The position numbers and the translations under genes are program-made. From an uncultured Bacteroidia bacterium (GTDB lineage Bacteria; Bacteroidota; Bacteroidia; Bacteroidales; F082): a stretch of 40,436 nucleotides of DNA. Positions within the stretch are counted from its first letter, which is position 1. Every line of letters begins with the position of its first letter. This document shows positions 7,287 through 14,914 of the stretch, piece after piece. The stretch spans positions 1-40,436 of the forward strand of contig CADAVB010000027.1 of assembly GCA_902791165.1 (NCBI GenBank), given 5' to 3'. The notes under the pieces are model-generated. The model ran no database searches, was not told the DNA's origin, and saw nothing but the letters and a program-made list of their open reading frames with translations.

Positions 7287-8480
7287 ATGGGCGACTTCAT
7301 AACCTACGAAAAAATCCCCGAAAGGGCAGTCCTCATTGCCGTGGCCTCGAAAAAACAAGGCCGCGAGCGCACGGAGGAATATTTGGACGAACTGGCTTTC
7401 TTGCTCGAAACGGCGGGCGGCATTCCCGTGGCGCGTTTCGTGCAGGCCATGGACCGGCCAAGCAGCGTGACGTATCTCGGTTCGGGCAAATTGGAGGAAA
7501 TCCACCAGTACATCAAGGCGGAGGACATCAAATTGGCCGTCATCGACGACGAATTGAGCGCGACCCAAGCACGCAACATGGAGCAGGCTTTGGAGTGTCG
7601 CGTCCTCGACCGCACGAGCCTCATTCTCGACATTTTCGCCTCCAATGCGCACACGGCACACGCCAAGGCGCAGGTGGAATTGGCTCAATACCAATACCTT
7701 CTGCCCCGCCTCACGCGAATGTGGACGCACTTGGAACGTCAACGCGGCGGTATCGGTATGCGCGGTCCGGGCGAAACCCAAATCGAGACCGACCGCCGGC
7801 TGATTACGGAGCGCATCGCGCTGCTGAAGGAAAAACTCAAGGACATCGACATGCAAAAGACCGTGCAGCGCAAGAACCGTGGCAAATTGGTGCGCGTGGC
7901 CTTGGTGGGCTATACCAACGTGGGCAAGTCCACCATCATGAACCTATTGAGCAAGTCGGAGGTCTATACAGAGAACAAGCTTTTCGCCACTTTGGACACA
8001 ACCGTGCGCAAGGTGGTGGTGGAGAACTTGCCGTTCTTGTTGTCTGATACTGTGGGATTTATCCGTAAGTTGCCACATCATCTTGTGGAGTCGTTCAAAT
8101 CCACTTTGGACGAAACACGCGAGTCGGACATTCTGCTGCATGTGGTGGACATTTCCCATCCCGACTTCGAGGCGCAGATGGAAGTGGTGAACCAGACTTT
8201 GGCCGAGTTGGGCTGCGCCGACAAGAAAACCATCGTCGTTTTCAACAAAACCGACGCCTACACTTGGGAAGAGAAAGCCCCCGACGACCTCACGCCGCCC
8301 ACCAAGCGTAACGTTTCCTACGAGGAACTAAAACAGACTTGGATGGCCAAAATGAACGAAAACTGCATCTTCATCTCCGCCAAAAACCGCGACAACTATC
8401 AGGAGTTCAGGGATTTGCTTTACAAGGAAATCCGCGACATGCACGCGATTCGGTATCCATACGACAACTTTTTGTATTGA
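7287..8480 (+). CDS. hflX: Ribosome-associated GTPase HflX
   Basis: 397 residues. The N-terminal HflX domain (about 1-195) carries the family signature GIGMRGPGETQIETDRR at about 155-171. The G domain has the P-loop GYTNVGKS (208-215), the G3 motif SDTVGFIRKLPHHLVESF and the G4 motif NKTD. HflX splits 70S or 100S ribosomes during stress and has ATPase/GTPase activity. The start is the ATG right after the heptad repeats. tatD begins 2 nt after the stop, so the two genes are co-transcribed. Confidence 0.96.
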   Translation: MGDFITYEKIPERAVLIAVASKKQGRERTEEYLDELAFLLETAGGIPVARFVQAMDRPSSVTYLGSGKLEEIHQYIKAEDIKLAVIDDELSATQARNMEQALECRVLDRTSLILDIFASNAHTAHAKAQVELAQYQYLLPRLTRMWTHLERQRGGIGMRGPGETQIETDRRLITERIALLKEKLKDIDMQKTVQRKNRGKLVRVALVGYTNVGKSTIMNLLSKSEVYTENKLFATLDTTVRKVVVENLPFLLSDTVGFIRKLPHHLVESFKSTLDETRESDILLHVVDISHPDFEAQMEVVNQTLAELGCADKKTIVVFNKTDAYTWEEKAPDDLTPPTKRNVSYEELKQTWMAKMNENCIFISAKNRDNYQEFRDLLYKEIRDMHAIRYPYDNFLY

Positions 8481-8482
8481 CC

Positions 8483-9256
8483 ATGCACCTCATCGACACT
8501 CATAGTCACGTTTACGACCACCAGTTCAGCCTCGACCGAAACGAAGCCGTCCAACGCGCTTTGGAGGCTGGCGTAACGATGATGCTTTTGCCCAACGTGG
8601 ATGCCTCCACCATCGCGCCGATGCTTGATCTGCACGAGCAATTCCCCGACTGCACCCGCGTGATGATGGGTTTGCAGCCCGAGGAAGTCAAGGAGGACTA
8701 CAAGGCGGTTTTGGCTACGATGGAGAAGGAATTGGAGCGTAATATATATATAGGTGTGGGCGAGGTTGGCCTCGATTTCTATTGGGATTCGACCTTCGAG
8801 AAGGAACAAAACGACGCTTTTGAAACCCAATTGGACTGGGCAAAACAACTCCATCTGCCGCTCTCCATCCACTGCCGCAACGCTTTCGACAAGATGGTGA
8901 AAATACTTGAGAAGCACCAAGACGGCGGCTTGAGCGGCATCATGCACTGCTTCACCGGCACCGAAGACGAAGCCAAAGCCTATCTCGGCCTCGGCTTCCA
9001 CCTCGGCTTGGGCGGCGTGACGACCTACAAAAACTGCGGCGTGAAAGACTACCTGCACAATATTCCCCTCAACCGCATCGTTTTGGAAACCGATGCGCCT
9101 TATCTCGCGCCCGTGCCCCATCGCGGCAAACGAAACGAACCCGCCTTCATGGTGGCTACGGCACGGAAAATCGCTGAAATACTGAATGTTACATTAAAAG
9201 AAATAGCAACGATAACCACGAATAACGCATTAAAACTGTTCCAGATAGCCCCGTAG
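8483..9256 (+). CDS. tatD: TatD family metal-dependent deoxyribonuclease
   Basis: 257 residues from the ATG at 8483, 2 nt after hflX. The frame stays open upstream inside hflX, but homology starts at MHLIDTHSHVYD. Metal-binding motifs are DTHSH, GEVGLDFYW, LSIHCRNA, GIMHCFTG and the final ETDAPYLAPVPHRGKRNEP. TatD enzymes are TIM-barrel nucleases with 3'-5' exonuclease activity, linked to DNA repair and turnover. The stop codon TAG lies in the loop of the first hairpin of a repeat element (9248-9260). Confidence 0.95.
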   Translation: MHLIDTHSHVYDHQFSLDRNEAVQRALEAGVTMMLLPNVDASTIAPMLDLHEQFPDCTRVMMGLQPEEVKEDYKAVLATMEKELERNIYIGVGEVGLDFYWDSTFEKEQNDAFETQLDWAKQLHLPLSIHCRNAFDKMVKILEKHQDGGLSGIMHCFTGTEDEAKAYLGLGFHLGLGGVTTYKNCGVKDYLHNIPLNRIVLETDAPYLAPVPHRGKRNEPAFMVATARKIAEILNVTLKEIATITTNNALKLFQIAP

Positions 9257-9293
9257 GGGCGACAGCCAATAAGCAGGCGACGTAAGTCCCTGC
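9248..9293 (+). repeat. Two-hairpin repeat element, copy 1, at the tatD stop
   Basis: First hairpin GCCCC-GTA-GGGGC (9248-9260). Second hairpin 9273-9293: GCAGG, a bulged C, GAC, loop GTAA, GTC, CCTGC. A related two-hairpin element with a similar first half (GCCCTGAAGGGGC) lies at 39384-39431. Elements of this kind are scattered between genes in many Bacteroidales genomes, as I recall; I have not run a search. It could also end transcripts, but there is no T-run. Confidence 0.7.
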
Positions 9294-9294
9294 C

Positions 9295-9329
9295 AACTGA
9301 TAACTATCAACTATCAACTGTCAACTGAT
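9295..9329 (+). repeat. Five-unit heptanucleotide tandem repeat upstream of ansA
   Basis: Units AACTGAT, AACTATC, AACTATC, AACTGTC, AACTGAT are contiguous and end 5 nt before the ansA ATG. Together with the two hairpins just upstream, repeats fill nearly the whole tatD-ansA gap. The same heptad family is at 7248-7282. Confidence 0.88.
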
Positions 9330-9334
9330 AAAAC

Positions 9335-10369
9335 ATGACACAAAAAGAAGAAACCTCCATCCTCGTGCTCTACACGGGTGGCACCATCGGCATGATGCAA
9401 GACCCCAATACGGGCGCTCTCGTGCCTTTCGACTTCGACAATATCTACGCCCATCTTCCCGTGCTGAAGAACTTCGGCTACCAAATCGACTTCTATAGCT
9501 TCGACCCGCTCATCGACTCGTCGAACATGTCGCCCGACTTCTGGGCGCGCCTAGCGATGAAAATTGGGGAGGAGTATGAGCATTACGATGGTTTCGTGGT
9601 GTTGCATGGCTCCGACACCATGGCCTACACTGCCTCGGCGCTGAGCTTCATGCTCGAAAACCTCAACAAGCCCGTTGTGCTGACCGGCTCGCAGTTGCCT
9701 ATGGGCGTGGTGCGCACCGATGGTCGTGAGAACTTCCTCGCCGCCATCGAGATTGCCGCCGCCAAGGAAGACGACACAGCCATGGTGCCAGAAGTGTGCA
9801 TTTTCTTCCAAGACCAGCTGCTGCGCGGCAACCGCGCCACCAAGTTCAATGCGGAGAACTTCAACGCCTTCGCCTCCACCAACTATCCCAACCTCGCCGA
9901 CGTGGGCGTGCACATCAAATACAACACCGACCGCATCCTGAAGCCCAACTTCAAGCGGCTGAAAGTGCACACCGACTTCGACCGCAACGTGGGCATCCTG
10001 AAGCTCTTCCCTGGCATTTCGGAGGACTTCGTGCGCCACGCCTTGCAGACTCCTGGCTTGAAGGCGATGGTCTTGGAAACCTTTGGCTCGGGCAATGCCA
10101 CCACCGCCCCGTGGTTCCTTGACGCACTCAAGCAAGCCATCGACAACGGCCTGATTATCTTGAACATCACCCAGTGCAAGGGCGGCAGCGTGGAGATGGG
10201 ACGCTACGAAACCAGCCTCGACATGGCCCGCATCGGGGTGGTCAGCGGGCACGATTTGACCACCGAAGCCGCCGTCACCAAACTCATGTATCTCGTCGGC
10301 GAAGGCCTCGAAACGGCCAAAATCCGCGAGTTGCTGCAAATTTCCATCCGTGGCGAGATGACCGTTTGA
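9335..10369 (+). CDS. ansA: Type I L-asparaginase
   Basis: 344 residues. The first catalytic Thr is in LYTGGTIGMM (about 13-21), and the second signature HGSDTMAYTASAL is near residue 90. Further family motifs are VLTGSQLPMG and NITQCKGGSVEMGRYE. It hydrolyses L-asparagine to aspartate and ammonia. No signal peptide is present, so it is the cytoplasmic type I enzyme. The ATG at 9335 directly follows heptad repeats. It may be transcribed with hflX-tatD, since no consensus -7 element was found in the repeat-filled gap. Confidence 0.95.
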   Translation: MTQKEETSILVLYTGGTIGMMQDPNTGALVPFDFDNIYAHLPVLKNFGYQIDFYSFDPLIDSSNMSPDFWARLAMKIGEEYEHYDGFVVLHGSDTMAYTASALSFMLENLNKPVVLTGSQLPMGVVRTDGRENFLAAIEIAAAKEDDTAMVPEVCIFFQDQLLRGNRATKFNAENFNAFASTNYPNLADVGVHIKYNTDRILKPNFKRLKVHTDFDRNVGILKLFPGISEDFVRHALQTPGLKAMVLETFGSGNATTAPWFLDALKQAIDNGLIILNITQCKGGSVEMGRYETSLDMARIGVVSGHDLTTEAAVTKLMYLVGEGLETAKIRELLQISIRGEMTV

Positions 10370-10423
10370 GCCTATCATTCAGCGATTTGTAAATTTTGTT
10401 GAAGAAAAAACACAAAATATTTG

Positions 10424-10453
10424 TTTGTCCAATTGAAAAAATATGTACTTTTG
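10424..10453 (+). promoter_or_regulatory. Promoter of tRNA-Ser
   Basis: TTTG at 10424-10427 and TACTTTTG at 10446-10453 with an 18-nt spacer. The tRNA begins 40 nt downstream, leaving a short 5' leader for RNase P. The exb operon may share this promoter. Confidence 0.7.
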
Positions 10454-10492
10454 GCAACGATTTCGAGGGGTAGGCAGAGGCGAAAACCGACA

Positions 10493-10580
10493 GGAGAGAT
10501 GTCCGAGTGGTTTAAGGAGCACGCCTGGAAAGTGTGTGTACTCCAAAAGGGTACCGCGGGTTCGAATCCCGCTCTCTCCG
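10493..10580 (+). tRNA. tRNA-Ser (anticodon GGA)
   Basis: The acceptor stem GGAGAGA (10493-10499) pairs with TCTCTCC (10573-10579), and discriminator G follows at 10580. The anticodon stem CACGC/GTGTG encloses loop CTGGAAA with anticodon GGA. A long variable arm (around TGTACTCC...GGGTACC) is typical of class II serine tRNAs. The T arm is GCGGG-TTCGAAT-CCCGC. CCA is not encoded and must be added by nucleotidyltransferase. Confidence 0.97.
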
Positions 10581-10641
10581 CGAAAAGCAATAAGTTAGAT
10601 AGACAATAATTCAAAGTAACAATCAAATCATTTATTACACT

Positions 10642-11466
10642 ATGAAAAAATTAATTGCTTTCCTCATGGTTGCTGGCCTGTTCACTTTTGGCATCAGCAA
10701 TCTCGTCGTTGCTCAAGAAGAGCAAGCGCAAACCGAGCAGACCGAACAAGTTGCTGCTCCCGAAACTCCCGCTCCCGTGGAGACCGTTGAAGAAGTCGCC
10801 CCCGCCGTTCAAGACGAGGCCGCTCCTCTCACCTTCCGCGAATCCATCAAGAAGCAATTCATCGATGGCGGCCCTGCATTCATGGGCATCGTGTTGGTCA
10901 TCCTCTTGATCGGTATGGCCATCTCCATTGAGAGAATCATTTATCTGACTTTGTCCACTGCCAACTCGGAGAAACTCTTGAAAGGCATTGAAGACAAGAT
11001 GAAGAACGGCGACGTTGAAGGTGCCAAGCAACTCTGCAAAGACACACGCGGTCCTGTGGCCAGCATCTTCACCCAAGGCCTTATCCGCTACCAAGACGGT
11101 CAGTCGCTCGACGAAGTTGAAAAGAGCCTCGTTTCCTACGGCTCCGTGGCAGGCGGCAAGCTCGAAAGCGGCCTCAGCTGGATTGGCCTCTGCATCAGCT
11201 TGGCTCCTATGTTCGGTTTCATGGGTACCGTTATCGGTATGATCAAGGCCTTCGACGACATCGCCGCCGCTGGCGACATGAGCCCCACCATCGTGGCCTC
11301 TGGTATGAAGGTCGCTCTGTTGACCACCGTGTTCGGTCTTATCGCAGCCATCATCCTTCAGATTTTCTTCAACTTCATCGCTTCCAAGATTGAAAGCATC
11401 GTCAACGACATGGAAAACGCCTCCATCTCGTTCATGGACATCCTCGCTAAGTATAACCGCAAATAA
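10642..11466 (+). CDS. exbB: MotA/TolQ/ExbB proton-channel protein
   Basis: 274 residues. An N-terminal hydrophobic signal-like segment (about 4-24) is followed by a Gln/Glu/Pro-rich stretch (25-70), common in Bacteroidota ExbB proteins. Three membrane helices follow, at about 80-102, 178-202 and 222-246. The core motif GLSWIGLCISLAPMFGFMGTVIGMIKAF is the TolQ/ExbB channel signature. With two ExbD proteins downstream it would use proton-motive force to drive a TonB- or Tol-like transducer. No tonB gene lies in the visible cluster. The genes from here to 12967 are tightly spaced (12-17 nt) and form one operon. Confidence 0.93.
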   Translation: MKKLIAFLMVAGLFTFGISNLVVAQEEQAQTEQTEQVAAPETPAPVETVEEVAPAVQDEAAPLTFRESIKKQFIDGGPAFMGIVLVILLIGMAISIERIIYLTLSTANSEKLLKGIEDKMKNGDVEGAKQLCKDTRGPVASIFTQGLIRYQDGQSLDEVEKSLVSYGSVAGGKLESGLSWIGLCISLAPMFGFMGTVIGMIKAFDDIAAAGDMSPTIVASGMKVALLTTVFGLIAAIILQIFFNFIASKIESIVNDMENASISFMDILAKYNRK

Positions 11467-11472
11467 TTAAAT

Positions 11473-11478
11473 AAGGAG
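11473..11478 (+). promoter_or_regulatory. Shine-Dalgarno-like site before the 139-residue membrane protein
   Basis: AAGGAG ends 5 nt before the ATG at 11484. Shine-Dalgarno sites are uncommon in this phylum, so it is worth recording. Confidence 0.5.
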
Positions 11479-11483
11479 TAATC

Positions 11484-11903
11484 ATGAAAAATATCTCAAA
11501 ATGGGTATTTGGCCTGCTGGCTTTGGTCACCGTGGTGATGGGAGTTATTTTCTACCTTGACCTCAAGAGTGAAGCCAATACGTCAATGCTCTTGAATTGG
11601 GGCTACATCTTGATTATCCTTGGCATTGCACTCGCATTGATTTCAGCGTTCTTCACCGGCATCGTCAAAGGCGTGAAGGGAAAGAAGCTGTTGATTTTAG
11701 TCATCGCAATCGCTGTTATTGCAGTTGTAGCTTACCTTATGTCAAAAGGCTCTTTCGCACAAGAATATGTGGCTGGCGAAACCACCTACACTGGCCAGAC
11801 ACACGGATTGGTCGAATTTGCCCTGAATTTCTTCTATGTAACCTTTGGAGTCAGCATTCTTTCCATCCTGTTCTCAGTACTCTACAAGGCAGTCAAAAAG
11901 TAA
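11484..11903 (+). CDS. Small inner-membrane protein of the exb operon, function unknown
   Basis: 139 residues with about four hydrophobic segments: at 7-25 (WVFGLLALVTVVMGVIFYL), 37-60, 70-88 and 113-135. I see no catalytic motif. It lies 17 nt after exbB and 12 nt before the first exbD, so it is translated as part of the proton-channel operon. Bacteroidota often carry a similar unnamed gene in this position. A structural or regulatory role in the ExbBD complex is a guess from position alone. Confidence 0.85.
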   Translation: MKNISKWVFGLLALVTVVMGVIFYLDLKSEANTSMLLNWGYILIILGIALALISAFFTGIVKGVKGKKLLILVIAIAVIAVVAYLMSKGSFAQEYVAGETTYTGQTHGLVEFALNFFYVTFGVSILSILFSVLYKAVKK

Positions 11904-11915
11904 AAAATATTCATC

Positions 11916-12485
11916 ATGGCCAGAAAAACTCCGGAAATCAATTCTAGTTCGCAGGCTGACATAGCATTCTTGCTGTTGTGTTTCTTCCTGATGACGACCT
12001 CCATGGACGTGGACTACGGTATCACCCGTCGTCTGCCCCCTCCCGTCGAACAAAACGACGACGATGTGAAGGTCAAGGAAAGGAACGTGATGAATGTGAT
12101 GGTAAACAAAAGCGATAAGCTGCTGGTCAATGGCCGCCCGTCCGACATCTCGTTGTTGAAAGACGAGGCCAAGCGCTTCATGACCCCGCGCCCCAACGAC
12201 GAAACCGCACCCGAGGTGGAAACCAAACACTTCGACCTCGTCGGCGATGTGCTGATGTCGAAAGGCGTGATCTCGTTGCAGAACGACCGCGGCACTTCGT
12301 ATGCTATGTATATCAGTGTGCAGAATGAGTTGGCACGCGCCTTCAACGAACTGAAGGAAGAGATGGCGTGGCAGAAGTTCCACAAGCATCTCGACCAACT
12401 CACCGAAGACCAAACCAAAGCCATCAATGAGGCGGTTCCCGTCCGCGTCAGTGAGGCCGAACCCGTTGTGTACGGTAATAATTAA
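11916..12485 (+). CDS. exbD: ExbD/TolR family biopolymer transport protein (first copy)
   Basis: 189 residues with a single N-terminal membrane helix containing the conserved proton-carrying Asp in SQADIAFLLLCFFLMTTSM, then a periplasmic domain (about 35-189). It is longer than E. coli ExbD (141 residues). The extra length is in the periplasmic part, as in many Bacteroidota paralogues. It partners with ExbB to couple proton flow to an outer-membrane process. Its stop codon overlaps a strong Shine-Dalgarno-like site serving the second exbD. Confidence 0.92.
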   Translation: MARKTPEINSSSQADIAFLLLCFFLMTTSMDVDYGITRRLPPPVEQNDDDVKVKERNVMNVMVNKSDKLLVNGRPSDISLLKDEAKRFMTPRPNDETAPEVETKHFDLVGDVLMSKGVISLQNDRGTSYAMYISVQNELARAFNELKEEMAWQKFHKHLDQLTEDQTKAINEAVPVRVSEAEPVVYGNN

Positions 12486-12491
12486 AGGAGG
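12484..12491 (+). promoter_or_regulatory. Strong Shine-Dalgarno site before the second exbD
   Basis: AAAGGAGG ends 8 nt before the ATG at 12500 and overlaps the stop codon of the preceding gene. This is a near-perfect anti-SD match in a phylum whose ribosomes usually hide the anti-SD sequence. Confidence 0.6.
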
Positions 12492-12499
12492 ATTAAACT

Positions 12500-12967
12500 A
12501 TGGGTAAATTTAGAAAAGAAGGGAAAAAAGAAGTGCCGCAAGTGAGCACCTCGTCGTTGCCCGACATCGTTTACATGTTGATATTCTTCTTCATGATTAC
12601 CACCTCAATGCGTGACGTCGAACTGAAGGTGAAGACCGCCATGCCCAAGGCTTCCGAAATCCAGAAGCTTGAGCGCAAGGCTTTGGTGAGTAGCATCTAC
12701 ATCGGTCCCCCGCGCGACACCAAGCTCGGTACCGAATCGCGTATCCAATTGGACGATGCCTTCGCCCGCCCGGCCGATATCGCCGACTGGATCCAGAAAG
12801 AACGCGACTCGCGCAACGAGGCCGACCGTCCCCTCCTGACCACCGCCCTGAAAGTGCACAAAGATACCCGCATGGGTGTCGTCACCGACGTGAAGCAAGA
12901 GCTTCGTAAAGTGGGTGCATTCCGTATCAACTATACGACCCTCAAGGGTAGTGCCTTGGAGAACTGA
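12500..12967 (+). CDS. exbD: ExbD/TolR family biopolymer transport protein (second copy)
   Basis: 155 residues with a positively charged N-terminus (MGKFRKEGKKEVPQVSTSS), then one membrane helix with the conserved Asp in LPDIVYMLIFFFMITTSM, then a periplasmic domain. Two non-identical ExbD proteins with one ExbB are frequent in Bacteroidota and may form a heteromeric ExbD pair inside the ExbB pentamer. It is the last gene of the operon, followed 27 nt later by a terminator. Confidence 0.92.
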   Translation: MGKFRKEGKKEVPQVSTSSLPDIVYMLIFFFMITTSMRDVELKVKTAMPKASEIQKLERKALVSSIYIGPPRDTKLGTESRIQLDDAFARPADIADWIQKERDSRNEADRPLLTTALKVHKDTRMGVVTDVKQELRKVGAFRINYTTLKGSALEN

Positions 12968-12993
12968 TTCATCTAACAATTTTTTATGACAAG

Positions 12994-13028
12994 GAGGCGA
13001 CAACAAGTTTGTCGCCTCTTCTGTTTTT
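12994..13028 (+). terminator. Rho-independent terminator of the exb operon
   Basis: Perfect 10-bp stem GAGGCGACAA/TTGTCGCCTC with a 5-nt loop, followed by TTCTGTTTTT. Confidence 0.93.
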
Positions 13029-13106
13029 AATTCATTGAATATAAACAAACTACAATAAAAATTAAAAAAATATTTCCTTTACAACAGAACGCATTGTTTT
13101 TTTTTC

Positions 13107-13114
13107 TACCTTTA
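13107..13114 (+). promoter_or_regulatory. Probable -7 element of recJ
   Basis: TACCTTTA differs from TAnnTTTG at the last base and lies 19 nt before the recJ ATG. A T-rich tract precedes it. No good -33 was found. Confidence 0.4.
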
Positions 13115-13133
13115 CAAATTCAAATTCAAGGTG

Positions 13134-14912
13134 ATGGAAACGCGCTGGGTTTTAAACGAAACTGTTAAAAATCAACAGATTGCAGATTTATCCAAGGTTC
13201 TCAATATTGACGAGAACCTTGCCACTTTGCTTGTCCAACGCGGAATTTGCACCTACGAAGACGCCAAAACCTTCTTCCGCCCCTCGCTCTCACAACTCCA
13301 CGACCCCTTCTTGATGAAAGACATGGACAAGGCCGTTGAAAGGGTGTTGCGGGCCATTAATGAAGGCGAAAAAGTGCTGGTTTACGGCGATTACGATGTT
13401 GATGGCACCACCGCTGTGGCCTTGGTTTACACTTATCTCAAGCCCTTCTTTAAGAAAAAGAAGATAGAATTTTATATCCCAGACCGTTATGAAGAAGGCT
13501 ACGGCATCTCCTACAAAGGCATCGAATATGCTGCCGCCAACGACTTCAAGCTCATCATCGCGCTCGACTGCGGAATCAAAGCCGTCGAACGCATTGACTA
13601 TGCCAACTCGAAAGGCGTTGATTTCATTATTTGCGACCACCACCGCGCAGGCGATGTGATTCCCAACGCCGTAGCCGTGTTGGACGCCAAACGTCCCGAC
13701 TGCTACTATCCCTACGACGAGTTGTCGGGCTGCGGCGTAGGCTTCAAGCTCATCACAGCCTTGTCGATGAAAGGTTTGGGCAAAATCGAACAAGTGTATG
13801 AGTTGCTCGATTTGTTAGCCGTGAGCATTGCCGCCGACATCGTCCCTATTACTGGCGAGAACCGCGTTTTAGCCTACTTCGGCCTTAAGCAACTCAACAA
13901 GAAACCGCGTCCGGGCATCGAGGCCATTCTGCAACACGCCAATATTTACCGCCGCGAAGAAGAACAAGTGGACGAAGACGACAACGCGCTGACGAGAGAA
14001 CTTACCATTAGCGACTTGGTGTTTCTCATCGGGCCGCGCATCAATGCTGCAGGACGCATCGACAAGGCCTCCGACTCGGTGCGATTGTTGATAGCCGAAA
14101 AGAAAGACCACGCCGAAAAACTGGCCGCTTCCATTAACGACCTCAACGATATGCGGCGCGAATTTGACAACCGCATCACCGAAGAAGCCCTAGGCATGAT
14201 TGATGACAATCCCGCCTTGCGCAACGCCAAAAGCACCGTCGTATTCAACGAAAACTGGCACAAAGGCGTCATTGGCATCGTGGCATCGCGATTGACCGAC
14301 TACTATTATCGCCCCACCATCGTGCTCACCATGGCCAACGACCTCATCACAGGCTCGGCCCGTTCCATCAGAAACTTCGACATTTACGATGCTATCGACA
14401 ATTGTTCAGACCTTCTGGAGCACTTTGGCGGACACAAATATGCCGCTGGCCTCTCGATGAAACCCGAGAACCTAAAGGAATTCAGCCAGCGCTTTGAAGC
14501 TTACGTGGCCGAGCACCTCGTAGAAGAAGACTTTGTGCCTGAATTGGAAGTTGATCTCAACATCAATTTCCGCGACATCACACCCAAATTCATGCGCATT
14601 CTCAACCAATTTGCGCCCTTTGGCCCTGGTAATATGGCACCCGTGTTTTGCACAGACAATGTCATTGACGCAGGCGGTTCGCGCCCCGTGGGCAGCCATC
14701 GTCACCTGAAACTCACTGTTATCCAACAACAAGACAAGGGACAAGGCGCAGTTCCCTTTTCAGGCATCGCTTTCCAAAAAGGCGACCTCTTCGACCGCAT
14801 CAGCACCGGCGAACCGTTCAGTATCTGCTATCACCTTGAATACAACACATGGCAAGGCCGCACGACACTGCAACTAAACGTAAAGGACATCAAGTTCAAA
14901 AATAGTTTGTAA
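13134..14912 (+). CDS. recJ: Single-stranded-DNA-specific 5'-3' exonuclease RecJ
   Basis: 592 residues from ATG 13134; an adjacent in-frame GTG at 13131 is less likely. DHH-family motifs are present: VYGDYDVDGTTA (83-94), ALDCG (about 143-147) and the DHH triad in ICDHHRAGD (168-170). A DHHA1 region follows, including GPRINAAGRID and HKGVIGIVASRL, and FGGHKYAAGLS. The C-terminal OB-fold contains FAPFGPGNMAPVF. RecJ degrades single-stranded DNA in recombination and mismatch repair and binds the SSB tail. It stands alone, framed by the exb terminator and a convergent gene 2 nt away. Confidence 0.96.
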   Translation: METRWVLNETVKNQQIADLSKVLNIDENLATLLVQRGICTYEDAKTFFRPSLSQLHDPFLMKDMDKAVERVLRAINEGEKVLVYGDYDVDGTTAVALVYTYLKPFFKKKKIEFYIPDRYEEGYGISYKGIEYAAANDFKLIIALDCGIKAVERIDYANSKGVDFIICDHHRAGDVIPNAVAVLDAKRPDCYYPYDELSGCGVGFKLITALSMKGLGKIEQVYELLDLLAVSIAADIVPITGENRVLAYFGLKQLNKKPRPGIEAILQHANIYRREEEQVDEDDNALTRELTISDLVFLIGPRINAAGRIDKASDSVRLLIAEKKDHAEKLAASINDLNDMRREFDNRITEEALGMIDDNPALRNAKSTVVFNENWHKGVIGIVASRLTDYYYRPTIVLTMANDLITGSARSIRNFDIYDAIDNCSDLLEHFGGHKYAAGLSMKPENLKEFSQRFEAYVAEHLVEEDFVPELEVDLNINFRDITPKFMRILNQFAPFGPGNMAPVFCTDNVIDAGGSRPVGSHRHLKLTVIQQQDKGQGAVPFSGIAFQKGDLFDRISTGEPFSICYHLEYNTWQGRTTLQLNVKDIKFKNSL

Positions 14913-14914
14913 AC

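Noticed and set aside
7248-9329. The heptad arrays as a possible CRISPR array.
   Set aside because: The units are 7 nt, contiguous and without spacers, and no cas genes are nearby.
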